This document shows positions 16,572 through 23,871 of a stretch of 43,459 nt of DNA, piece after piece. The position numbers and the translations under genes were made by a program. The stretch's first letter is position 1, and each line of letters opens with the position of its first letter. The notes beneath the pieces were generated by a model, which saw nothing but the letters and a program-made list of their open reading frames with translations, ran no database searches and had not been told where the DNA came from. The stretch covers positions 1 to 43,459 of the forward strand of contig CAMCUY010000008.1 of assembly GCA_945879075.1 (NCBI GenBank), in the 5' to 3' direction. The DNA is from Akkermansia muciniphila (GTDB taxonomy: Bacteria > Verrucomicrobiota > Verrucomicrobiia > Verrucomicrobiales > Akkermansiaceae).

Positions 16572-19500
16572 ATGAAGCCTCTTCCCGCTGGAATCTACGA
16601 CCGGCTCATCGACCGCGACACCCGGAAACTGTTGGAGGCGCATCCTGAACTACGATCTGTTCTGAAGAAAATCGACGCGGAGGAGGTGCCCGCGCGCTTT
16701 GCCGCATTCGTCGCCGACGTGGTGGAAAAGGCGCTTCAGCTTCACGAGTCAACGGAGGACCGCCTGAAGTTGTGCAACGAGATCATTGGTCACCTCAGTG
16801 CTTCCGAGGCTACTGCACATCTCGATGGCAGACACTTGAGCAGCGAGGTCAAGAATGTGCTAGCCGAAGTGACTCCAGCTGCTTTCGGGACTGCGATGTA
16901 TCCGCGACCCGCCACGCCGATTTGGGAAAGCTCCCTCTTCACCGGTGCGACGACTGATCCACGACTGGATCACGAGTTGGTTCAGGAAATTCACTCTGCG
17001 GACCGGATCGACTTTCTGGTGGCCTTCATCCGATGGTCAGGTTTGCGGCTTCTGAGGCAGGCTCTCGAAGATGCTGTGAAACGGGGAATTCGAGTCCGCG
17101 TCATCACCACCTCTTACATGGGTGCCTCGGAATCGCGGGCGGTTGAATGGTTGGCTTCACTTCCTAACGTCGAGATCAAGGTTTCCTACGACACCGACCG
17201 GACGCGGCTGCACGCCAAGGCTTATCACTTTCATCGCGAGTCCGGATTTTCGACGGCTTACATCGGGTCGGCAAATCTTTCCGAGCCCGCGCTGACGAGC
17301 GGGTTGGAGTGGAATCTCAAGATTACGAATCAGGATCTCCCCCACATCTTGGAGAAGTTTCTGGCCGAATTTGAAACATATTGGAACTCGCACGAGTTCG
17401 TTCCGTTCGATCCCAATGAGCCGGGTCGCTTTCGCGAAGCCATCAGTTCCGCTAAACGGCGTCGTGAGTCGCCGGGCATGACATTTTTCGCCGACCTTAG
17501 GCCGCATCCGTTTCAGGAGCGTATCCTGGAATCATTGAAAGTGGAGCGCGAGGTTCATGGTCATTTCAAGAATTTGATTGTCGCTGCGACAGGAACGGGA
17601 AAGACGGTTATTTCCGCATTCGACTATGCGAGGTTCCGTCGAGAGGCTGAGAAAGAAGGTCGAGCGGCGCGGCTGCTTTTCGTGGCTCACCGGAAGGAAA
17701 TCCTGGAACAGAGCGTCGGCTGCTTTCGGGCGGTTTTGCGCGATATCAATTTCGGTGAGCTGCAGGTGGATCAATACCAAGCGGCGAACTACGATCATTT
17801 GTTCTGTTCCAATCTGAGCCTTCGAAATCTTCGGCTATGGGAAAAGCTCGGGCAGGATTTCTTTGATTTCATCATCGTTGATGAAGTTCATCACGGAGCT
17901 GCCGAAAGCTACCGTGACATCTTTGAGCAGTTCCGTCCGAAAGTTCTCCTCGGCCTGACTGCAACGCCCGAACGGATGGATGGCAAAAGCATTCTCGATG
18001 ACTTCGGCGGGCGATTCGCGGCCGAGATCCGACTACCGGATGCCTTGGAGGAGAAGCTTCTTTGTCCGTTTCATTACTTTGCGGTGAGTGATCCGGTGTC
18101 GCTGGCGGACAATCGATTCTGGAGTTCGGGTAAGTATGAGATCCGTGAGCTTGAGAATGTTTACATCGGCCACGACCTATTGGCGAAGCAACGGGTCGAT
18201 GCAGTCCTCACCGCACTGGATCGCTATCATGGCGATCATCGGAACGCGCGAGCTGTTGGATTTTGTGTGTCGGTAAAACACGCCGAATACATGGCGGATT
18301 GTTTTAGTCAGGTTGGAATTCCCAGCCGGGCGCTTACCGGGCAGACGGATTCGGATCAGCGGGCTGAGATCGTCGGTCAGTTTCGCGCCGGTGATTTCGC
18401 CTTCTTGTTTGTGGTCGATATCTTCAACGAAGGTGTCGATATTCCCGACATCGATACGGTCCTGTTCCTGCGTCCGACCGAGAGCCTTACGATATTTCTC
18501 CAGCAATTGGGGCGAGGTCTTCGGCATGCGCCGGAAAAGGACTGCCTGACCGTGATCGACTTGGTAGGCCAGATGCATCAGCGCTACCGGATCGATCGTA
18601 AGTTCGCGGCGCTTTTGCCGAACCGTCGGTTTCGGATTGATCGAGAGGTGGCGGCGGATTTCCCCCACCTGCCCGCAGGCAGCTCGATCATTTTGGAAAA
18701 ACACGCGAGGAAACATGTGATTGCCAGTATCGAGCGTCACTACGCCAACCTCCAAGCTGCGGTCGTGGAGGACATCACCACCTTCGAGCACGAGACCCGC
18801 CTTCCTCTGACTTTCGGAAACTTCATCAAAGAGACCGGATATCAGCCACATCAGTTGCTCGGGAAAAAGTCTTGGTCCGAGTGGAAGCAGGACGCGGGAG
18901 TCTCGGGCAACACACTGCGGGAAGAGCCCGGAGCGCTTGGCTACGGCATTACCCGCACCGCGCTCCTGACTGCGCCCCGCTTCCTTGAAACGATTCGTTC
19001 GTTCGCGGATGCCGAAGGAAATCCCGATGGCTTCTCGGAGATTGAAAAGCTCCGCTTGCATTACTTGCTGAGACAAAAGAGCGGAACTGGCGGCCCCCAT
19101 CAAAATGTTGATGAATCTCTCAGGGAGGTCGGTCGACACCCCAACGTTCTGGCAGATCTTCGGGAAGTGGGCAGCTGGGCGAAAGAGACCACTTCCGCAC
19201 GAGGAGGAGTGACGCCCGAAACGAAGTGCTGGGCTTTTGAACTTCACGGGACTTACACCACCGTGGACATCAATGTGATTCTGGGCAGCGCGTCGTTCAC
19301 CAGCCCAGGTCAAATTGGAGTTGGTGTGGTGCATTTCAGGGAACAGAAGACTTATGCCTTGTTGATGACGTTTCAAAAATCAGAGAAGGATTTTTCACCT
19401 TCCACAATGTATCAGGATTATCCGGTCAGCCGGGAATTGATCCATTGGCAGTCCCAAAACAACACGACGCTGGATTCACAGGCAGGTCGTCATCTGATCG

Positions 19501-19697
19501 GACACGATGAAGCCGGTTATACGATCCTTGTCTTCGCCCGTTTGGTGAAACAGGAATTTGGAGTCACGATGCCTTTTGTTTATCTCGGCCCTTCGGATAT
19601 TATCGATTTTCATGGAGAGCGACCGATCACCTGCCACTGGAAACTGGCGGTCCCAATGCCTTGGGATTTATATCAGGCTGCAAGGGTTGGCGGATGA
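16572..19697 (+). CDS. PLD-nuclease / SF2 helicase / DUF3427 protein
   Basis: 1,041 residues. About 110-280 form a phospholipase-D-type nuclease domain with H214-A-K216 and GSANLSEPAL. The SF2 helicase core follows: Walker A ATGTGKT (339-345), DEVH (437-440), LTATPERMDG (462-471), and QQLGRGLRHA near 632. The C-terminal 300 residues (from about 745) match DUF3427, including SFTSPGQIGVGVV and MPFVYLGPSD. Proteins of this architecture are found in defence islands and are thought to act on foreign or damaged DNA; the target here is unknown. All catalytic motifs look intact. Third codon positions are less GC-rich than in the core genes, compatible with transfer. It is convergent with the HNH nuclease, 26 nt apart. 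Confidence 0.88.
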   Translation: MKPLPAGIYDRLIDRDTRKLLEAHPELRSVLKKIDAEEVPARFAAFVADVVEKALQLHESTEDRLKLCNEIIGHLSASEATAHLDGRHLSSEVKNVLAEVTPAAFGTAMYPRPATPIWESSLFTGATTDPRLDHELVQEIHSADRIDFLVAFIRWSGLRLLRQALEDAVKRGIRVRVITTSYMGASESRAVEWLASLPNVEIKVSYDTDRTRLHAKAYHFHRESGFSTAYIGSANLSEPALTSGLEWNLKITNQDLPHILEKFLAEFETYWNSHEFVPFDPNEPGRFREAISSAKRRRESPGMTFFADLRPHPFQERILESLKVEREVHGHFKNLIVAATGTGKTVISAFDYARFRREAEKEGRAARLLFVAHRKEILEQSVGCFRAVLRDINFGELQVDQYQAANYDHLFCSNLSLRNLRLWEKLGQDFFDFIIVDEVHHGAAESYRDIFEQFRPKVLLGLTATPERMDGKSILDDFGGRFAAEIRLPDALEEKLLCPFHYFAVSDPVSLADNRFWSSGKYEIRELENVYIGHDLLAKQRVDAVLTALDRYHGDHRNARAVGFCVSVKHAEYMADCFSQVGIPSRALTGQTDSDQRAEIVGQFRAGDFAFLFVVDIFNEGVDIPDIDTVLFLRPTESLTIFLQQLGRGLRHAPEKDCLTVIDLVGQMHQRYRIDRKFAALLPNRRFRIDREVAADFPHLPAGSSIILEKHARKHVIASIERHYANLQAAVVEDITTFEHETRLPLTFGNFIKETGYQPHQLLGKKSWSEWKQDAGVSGNTLREEPGALGYGITRTALLTAPRFLETIRSFADAEGNPDGFSEIEKLRLHYLLRQKSGTGGPHQNVDESLREVGRHPNVLADLREVGSWAKETTSARGGVTPETKCWAFELHGTYTTVDINVILGSASFTSPGQIGVGVVHFREQKTYALLMTFQKSEKDFSPSTMYQDYPVSRELIHWQSQNNTTLDSQAGRHLIGHDEAGYTILVFARLVKQEFGVTMPFVYLGPSDIIDFHGERPITCHWKLAVPMPWDLYQAARVGG

Positions 19698-19723
19698 GTT
19701 GACGGCGACAGATCAAAATACTG

Positions 19724-20518
19724 TCAGGAGAGAAATAGGCTTGCCCGATGCCACGCAAGATTCTCATCGCTTGGCGCTTGTCCGTCATCCGGGAGAGAAA
19801 GATGGCAATTCTCAAACGCTTCAAATTGCTCGTGGATTGCGGTGTGAGGAAGATAGCTGCGGATCTTGGTAGAAAGAATCATCCGCAGTTCATTATCGAA
19901 GCTGATCAGTCCTTGGTCGAAGGCTGCATCGTGGAGCCGGTTGAGGCAGATTCCGTTGCGGACGTCGAGGCGTTGGCCTTCGTTGCTGCTCCACGGCAGG
20001 ATGTGGGAGGCGATGAGGAGCTCGCGGATGGGAAGGCCGGTGACGGCGCAGCGGTTGCCGTAGTTGTTCAGGACGATCTCGCGGAAGTAATCCTGACCAC
20101 GGCGCTGCTTGGTGGGCCGGGTGATTTCGGTTTCGCCGCTTGGCGGGCGTTTGATCCGGCGGATGCCGGCGCCGGGGATGACTTCGGTGGATTCGTTTTC
20201 GGATTCGGTGAACAACGCGTCGAAGCGCTCCTGGCTGAGTGGAACGAGATCGGCGGGGTTGTCGTGGAACTCCTCCCACATGGCGCGGTCCAGATTGCTC
20301 GCGCCTTCAAGCCCCCGGATGCCGCGAAGTTTCAGGGCCGGATCCAACGAGGCGAGGTTGCTGAGCTTCATCGCCACCGCGCCCGGCGTGCGACCGATGC
20401 GCTTGGCGAGATCGACAATGACGGGCTGCTTCTCATCGAACTGCCCGAAGCGGAGCTTGTGGTAGAGATTGAGGACGATGAGGAGCTGGTCCCGCGTCCA
20501 GCGGTTTCCGGCTGCCAT
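19724..20518 (-). CDS. HNH endonuclease
   Basis: 264 residues from the ATG at 20518; a start 66 nt upstream is open but falls in the divergent promoter region. Residues 1-60 form a small helical DNA-binding-like domain (RWTRDQLLIVLNLYHKL, then LAKRIGRTPGAVAMKLSN). The HNH_2-type nuclease domain follows: C157-A-V-T-G, LIASHILPW with H172, RNGICLN with N188 and RLHDAAFDQGLI with H196, all expected residues present. Such proteins are annotated as putative restriction endonucleases. It is convergent with the PLD-helicase and divergent from a small acidic-protein operon. Partial copies of the same gene lie at 22181-22342 and 25199-25292. Confidence 0.88.
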   Translation of the reverse strand: MAAGNRWTRDQLLIVLNLYHKLRFGQFDEKQPVIVDLAKRIGRTPGAVAMKLSNLASLDPALKLRGIRGLEGASNLDRAMWEEFHDNPADLVPLSQERFDALFTESENESTEVIPGAGIRRIKRPPSGETEITRPTKQRRGQDYFREIVLNNYGNRCAVTGLPIRELLIASHILPWSSNEGQRLDVRNGICLNRLHDAAFDQGLISFDNELRMILSTKIRSYLPHTAIHEQFEAFENCHLSLPDDGQAPSDENLAWHRASLFLS

Positions 20519-20790
20519 GAATGAACCTATCAACCTTTTGTGTCCGGACAGAAGTAGAAAATTGCCCTTGCTTCCGGCGACCAACCTGGCCAGGTATTTT
20601 TGCCAACCATGGCAAAAACATACAGGATCGAGCTAGATGAACATCACTTGGGGCAGCTTCTCGACGGATTGGAGATCCGCGCGGACTCATGGAGACGCAC
20701 TGCGGAATACCTGCGGGCGGGAGACATGCCGGATGGAGAGTTTTTCATCATCGAGGAATGCAGCGACGAGGAAGAGGCGGAGGGACTTGC
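20355..20790. repeat. Segmental duplication, copy 1 (HNH start to small acidic gene)
   Basis: About 435 bp covering the first codons of the HNH gene, the divergent intergenic region and most of the small acidic gene are repeated at 22182-22614 with high identity and the same orientation. Boundaries were judged by eye. Confidence 0.85.
20541..20550. promoter_or_regulatory. Palindrome TGTCCGGACA between divergent genes
   Basis: A perfect 10-bp palindrome lies between the HNH start (20518, minus) and the small acidic gene (20609, plus). It is kept as TGTCAGGACA in the second copy (22365-22374). It may be an operator for the divergent pair. A TATTTT at 20595-20600 could be the -10 for the plus-strand gene. 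Confidence 0.4.
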
Positions 20791-20848
20791 GGCCCATTTC
20801 GAAGCGATCATCAAAAACATCCAAAGCCAAATGGAGGCGCAGCCATGA
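20609..20848 (+). CDS. Small acidic protein, divergent from the HNH nuclease
   Basis: 79 residues from the ATG at 20609. The sequence MAKTYRIELDEHHLGQLLDG followed by LEIRADSWRRTAEYLRAG and EECSDEEEAEGLAAHF is strongly acidic (many D and E) and mostly helical; no known domain. Its stop overlaps the next start as ATGA, so the two are translationally coupled. A close paralogue is at 22433. Position opposite an HNH nuclease and retention in both copies of the duplication suggest a regulator, immunity or DNA-mimic role, which is inference only. Confidence 0.7.
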   Translation: MAKTYRIELDEHHLGQLLDGLEIRADSWRRTAEYLRAGDMPDGEFFIIEECSDEEEAEGLAAHFEAIIKNIQSQMEAQP

Positions 20849-21138
20849 ACCGGCGTGGCTATTGCATTTTCATCGACACGCTCTTTCAGGGGCCAGTTCC
20901 ATCCATCACCGAGATCCACCCGGCCGCTCCGGCCAATGCCGCCGAACAGATTTGCGTCTTTCCGACAGAACTGGAAGCCCAGCGCGAGATTGCCGATGAG
21001 ATGATGACTCGGCTTCAGCAGTTTCTCGATGGAGAACGTGAATTTGAAGATGCTGTCATCGTCCAGGAGTATGTGGTCGAGGTTGACGTGTTTCCTGATG
21101 GACGGATTGTCGATGCGGATGGCAACTGCTTTGGGTGA
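20845..21138 (+). CDS. Small protein of unknown function, coupled to the acidic gene
   Basis: 97 residues; the ATG at 20845 overlaps the preceding stop (ATGA). It is also acidic: RRGYCIFIDTLFQGP, a helix AEQICVFPTELEAQREIADE, and EYVVEVDVFPDGRIVDADG near the end, which looks like a beta-hairpin. No signal peptide or membrane helix. No family recognised. This second gene is absent from the duplicated module at 22.4 kb, where the acidic paralogue stands alone. Confidence 0.65.
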   Translation: MNRRGYCIFIDTLFQGPVPSITEIHPAAPANAAEQICVFPTELEAQREIADEMMTRLQQFLDGEREFEDAVIVQEYVVEVDVFPDGRIVDADGNCFG

Positions 21139-21177
21139 ATGGATGAGTTGGCGAGGAACCGGGCGCCCCGTCGGTCT

Positions 21178-21245
21178 GCGAGGAATGCAGCGACGAGGAA
21201 GAGACCGAGAGGGAGAACATCGAACGCCCAACTTTGGATCGGCGT
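21178..21245 (+). pseudogene. Fragment of a third small-acidic gene
   Basis: An exact 24-nt match to the part of the acidic gene encoding EECSDEEE (near 20753-20776) recurs here; translation reads CEECSDEEETERENIE before continuing into repeat DNA. It is probably the remaining tail of another copy. The rest of 21139-21487 is repeat. Confidence 0.5.
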
Positions 21246-21267
21246 CCGGGGATGGACAACCTCAGGC

Positions 21268-21396
21268 GTGAAGCATTGGCGTTTCCGCCCTCGCGGGGAG
21301 TCAGGGCGGACCGGGCCGGCTCGCGCCCTACCGGGGGGACTCGGAGCGAGACGCTCCTTGGGACGGCCTGCGGCGAGACGCCGGAGCCACTTGGGC
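21268..21396. repeat. REP-like structured repeat, copy 1
   Basis: Shares with 22816-22913 and 25366-25457 the order GAAGCATTGGC (copies 1 and 2), GGCGGACCGGGCCGG, CCCTACCGGGG, and GCCACTTGGG. It contains the hairpin GGAGCG-AGA-CGCTCC (21343-21357) and a weakened form of a second AGA-loop hairpin (GCGGCG-AGA-CGCCGG). Confidence 0.75.
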
Positions 21397-21487
21397 GAGG
21401 CGGCCTGGCTGCGAGTGCCTTTCCAGCGGCGACATCGCGTGGATCGGGGAAGCGCTGTTTCATGCGGCGATGAGGTGGAAAAGCCGC

Positions 21488-21817
21488 TTATCCTTCAGGA
21501 TCTTCCAGCAAGCGATTTGGAAGATCGCGCGCTCCGTGCATGACGCGTTCGATACGAAGGGTATCGCTTTGCATGTAAAATAGCAGGTGGCAGTCGAAAG
21601 GTCTTTTCACTTGGATACTGCGAATGTGAATGAGTTCGGGGGCCTGAAAGTGGCGGCGGTGCCCCAAGCCGGGCCACTCGGCGATCCGGAGAACGGTTTC
21701 ATGCACGGCCAGCAGATAGCGCTCGGCCACGTCGAGGTCGGCATTTTCCAGATACCAACGGTATTGCAGGGTCATGTCCTGCTCCGCCCGCAGGGCAATC
21801 GATACTTCCAGGCTCAT
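21488..21817 (-). CDS. RelE/ParE-family toxin
   Basis: 109 residues. The ParE-type fold is visible: helices AEQDMTLQYRWYLENADL and VAERYLLAVHETVLRIAEWP, then GLGHRRHF and strands IRSIQVKRPFDCHLLFYM and TLRIERVMHGARD. The arginines and the H-G-x-R-D end are typical of the family. ParE toxins inhibit gyrase and RelE toxins cut mRNA on the ribosome; which applies is not decided. The start overlaps the stop of the antitoxin gene as ATGA, so the pair is coupled. Confidence 0.85.
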   Translation of the reverse strand: MSLEVSIALRAEQDMTLQYRWYLENADLDVAERYLLAVHETVLRIAEWPGLGHRRHFQAPELIHIRSIQVKRPFDCHLLFYMQSDTLRIERVMHGARDLPNRLLEDPEG

Positions 21818-22050
21818 GCGATGGAGCGGGCGTTCTGGCGGATGCGATCCATGACAGAGGCATCATAACGCTGATGCGGAGAATGAACCCCTTCGAGGAT
21901 GGCCGCTTCAAGTGCAGGAGATTCGTCGAACTCCTGCCGTTCGAGAACACGCAAGGCCTCACGGACCACATCCCCTTCGTCGGCATAACGACCGGTGTGG
22001 ACGAGACGATCCACAAGCTGGTGCAGCGCGGGCGGAAGGGTGACGGTCAT
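21814..22050 (-). CDS. ParD-like antitoxin
   Basis: 78 residues from the ATG at 22050. A ribbon-helix-helix N-terminus (MTVTLPPALHQLVDRLVHTG, YADEGDVVREALRVLERQE) is followed by a longer C-terminal segment that would wrap the toxin (ESPALEAAILEGVHSP). It represses its own operon and neutralises the downstream toxin. Longer in-frame readings upstream lack homology and run into the truncated HNH copy. Confidence 0.85.
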   Translation of the reverse strand: MTVTLPPALHQLVDRLVHTGRYADEGDVVREALRVLERQEFDESPALEAAILEGVHSPHQRYDASVMDRIRQNARSIA

Positions 22051-22103
22051 AGGAGCATCGTAGTCTGCGGCCGGATTTTGTCCAGATCGGGAACGCGATG
22101 GTT

Positions 22104-22342
22104 TCACGACCGTTCTCGCTGCCAATCCTCCCACTTTGCATTGAACGGCCCGTAGCCGATGGTTTCCTCGCGGAGATGCCGTTGCTGAGCTCCATCGCCA
22201 CCGCACCTGGCGTGCGGCCGATGCGCTTGGCGAGATCGACAATGACGGGCTGCTTCTCGTCGAACTGCGCGAAGCGGAGCTTGTGGTAGAGATTGAGGAC
22301 GATGAGGAGTTGGTCCCGAGTCCATCGTTTGCCACTTGCCAT
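22104..22342 (-). pseudogene. Truncated HNH gene joined to another gene's tail
   Basis: From the ATG at 22342 the first 54 residues (MASGKRWTRDQLLIVLN, LAKRIGRTPGAVAMELSN) are nearly identical to the intact HNH protein at 19724-20518. At about 22181 identity stops, and in a neighbouring frame the sequence LREETIGYGPFNAKWEDWQR, ending at the TGA at 22106-22104, takes over. That tail matches the fragment at 24491-24619. The join is out of frame and removes the nuclease domain. Confidence 0.75.
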
Positions 22343-22614
22343 GAATGAACCTATCAACCTTTTGTGTCAGGACAGAAGCAGAAAATTACCCTTGCTTCCG
22401 GCGTCCAACCTGGCCAGGTATTTTTGCCAGCCATGGTGAAAACATACAGGATCGAGCTAGATGAACATGACTTGGGGCAGATTCTCGACGGATTGGAGAT
22501 CCGCGCGGACTCATGGAAGCGCACTGCGGAATACCTGCGGGCGGGAGACATGCCGGATGGAGAGCTTTTCATGATCGAGGAATGCAGCGACGAGGACGAA
22601 GCGGAGGGAATGGC
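22182..22614. repeat. Segmental duplication, copy 2
   Basis: Second copy of 20355-20790, including the truncated HNH start, the divergent intergenic region with its palindrome, and the acidic paralogue. Confidence 0.85.
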
Positions 22615-22675
22615 GGCGACCTATGGCCGGATCATCGGGATGCTCGTGGCGCAGCGCGAGTTGATTGACGAATGA
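22433..22675 (+). CDS. Small acidic protein, paralogue
   Basis: 80 residues from the ATG at 22433. About 80% identical to the 20609 product through MVKTYRIELDEHDLGQILDG and EECSDEDEAEGMAA, after which the C-terminus differs (a helix IIGMLVAQRELIDE). The last codons fall within the left arm of a long inverted repeat, so the C-terminus may have been remodelled by that element. There is no coupled second gene and no intact HNH partner. Confidence 0.65.
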   Translation: MVKTYRIELDEHDLGQILDGLEIRADSWKRTAEYLRAGDMPDGELFMIEECSDEDEAEGMAATYGRIIGMLVAQRELIDE

Positions 22676-22773
22676 CGATTGTTGATTTTGGATTTTGGAT
22701 TTTGGAAGTGACGGAACGGCTTTTCAGTATCCGATCAAAAATCAACAATCGGAGTTCATCAATCGTCAATCAA
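22661..22773. repeat. Imperfect inverted repeat with a 7-bp tandem core
   Basis: The left arm (22661-22690, TTGATTGACG and CGATTGTTGATTTT) is repeated inverted at 22735-22773 (AAAATCAACAATCG and CGTCAATCAA). Between them ATTTTGG is repeated three times (22685-22705). Confidence 0.65.
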
Positions 22774-22815
22774 ACCGCATGGGCGGACGGTGGCGGAGTG
22801 AGATGCATTCAAGGC

Positions 22816-22913
22816 GCGAAGCATTGGCTGATTCGCCCTCGCGGGGAGTTAGGGCGGACCGGGCCGGATCCGCCCTACCGGGGATGATGCGGCGAGACGC
22901 CGCAGCCACTTGG
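22816..22913. repeat. REP-like structured repeat, copy 2
   Basis: Contains an 8-bp stem AGGGCGGA / TCCGCCCT (near 22850-22875) and the perfect hairpin TGCGGCG-AGA-CGCCGCA (22888-22904). It lacks the GGAGCG hairpin present in copies 1 and 3. Confidence 0.75.
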
Positions 22914-23031
22914 GACGGTGCTTTGCGGAGTGAGCGGGACATGTCCCCGCTTACCACTGGCCGACATGTCGGGGCAGTCCAGACTGCTTCCCCGCGATCC
23001 GCGGCTCGCTTCATCTTCGCCTCAAAAACCC

Positions 23032-23079
23032 ATCGTCCCGGCTTTGCGTCCCTTGGCGGCCTTTGCTGCTCCGCGGTTA
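23032..23079 (+). repeat. Dispersed non-coding element, copy 2
   Basis: Matches 16374-16422. It ends shortly before the cysteine-desulfurase fragment. The surrounding 22914-23141 has no coding content; a near-palindrome GCGGGACATGTCCCCGC lies near 22940. Confidence 0.55.
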
Positions 23080-23141
23080 GCTTTTCTTGAATAGAGCCTC
23101 CGGCGGGAGAAGTGAAGTGGGCGCGCCCGGCGGTCGGACCC

Positions 23142-23318
23142 TACCGAATCTTCAACGGCTCCGCCTGCACCTCCAGCAGCTACACGCCCAGCCATGTGAT
23201 CAAGGCGATGGGCTACAGCGACGACGAGGCAAATGAGGCGATCCGCCTGAGTTGGTGTCACTTGACCTCGGAGGTAAATTGGGAGGCGGTGGCGGGGAGG
23301 ATTCTGAGTTTGAGGTGA
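23142..23318 (+). pseudogene. C-terminal fragment of a cysteine desulfurase
   Basis: The frame reads IFNGSACTSSSYTPSHVI, KAMGYSDDEANEAIRLSW and CHLTSEVNWEAVAGRIL up to the TGA at 23316-23318. SACTS with its cysteine is the active-site loop of NifS/IscS-type cysteine desulfurases and the following text is the normal C-terminus. The SWCHLT-EV-W ending reminds me of DndA, the desulfurase of the DNA phosphorothioation pathway, but this is tentative. Everything N-terminal of the loop, including the PLP lysine, is missing; upstream is repeat DNA. Confidence 0.6.
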
Positions 23319-23412
23319 AATCTTATTCGATTATTTCGGATATTGCGTATATTACATTGACGGCGGGGAGGCAATTACCCTCTCATTCCGAGCGCCCTGA
23401 AACACCATTCCT

Positions 23413-23871
23413 ATGAAACTCACCCAAAACCGACTCGATCCGAGCGAACTCACTCCTGAGGACTTCAAGGAGGTGGATCGCCTGTTGGCGGAGGTCTTCG
23501 GACAACGCCGTCCCGCGTTGGTCAGCGCGAGTGGAGAGCAGTTGGAGCTGCCACAACCCGTATTTGACCTTTTGATCCATGTGCTTCGCTCGATCCGAGA
23601 GCGCCGTGCCATCGTCATGCTGCCGGAGGATGAGGCATTTACTACGCAAGCCGCGGCAGATTACTTGGGGATGTCGCGGCCCTTTCTCGTCGGACTTCTC
23701 GAAAAGGGAGAGATTCCCTTCCATTACGTGGGCAGTCACCGCCGGGTGCTGTTTCGTGAATTGATGAACTACGAGAACAAGAGAGACGCCGACCGCCGGG
23801 AAGGCATGAGCAGCCTCTTCCAGAAAGTCCAAGCTGCCGGACTCGATGACGCAAGTTACACGGGTGAATGA
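23413..23871 (+). CDS. Excisionase-type HTH antitoxin
   Basis: 152 residues. Residues 77-125 form a MerR/excisionase-like helix-turn-helix: EAFTTQAAADYLGMS, RPFLVGLLEKGEIPFHYVG and HRRVLFRELMNYEN. The N-terminal 75 residues are helical and probably mediate dimerisation. The gene is coupled to a PIN toxin by an ATGA overlap at 23868-23871, the usual arrangement for this antitoxin class. Upstream 23320-23370 is AT-rich (GATATTGCGTATATTAC) and should hold the promoter and operator. Confidence 0.82.
   Translation: MKLTQNRLDPSELTPEDFKEVDRLLAEVFGQRRPALVSASGEQLELPQPVFDLLIHVLRSIRERRAIVMLPEDEAFTTQAAADYLGMSRPFLVGLLEKGEIPFHYVGSHRRVLFRELMNYENKRDADRREGMSSLFQKVQAAGLDDASYTGE

Noticed and set aside
22661..22773. 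Possible CRISPR-like array because of short repeats
   Set aside because: The 7-bp units are contiguous without spacers; no CRISPR array or cas gene was seen anywhere in the window.
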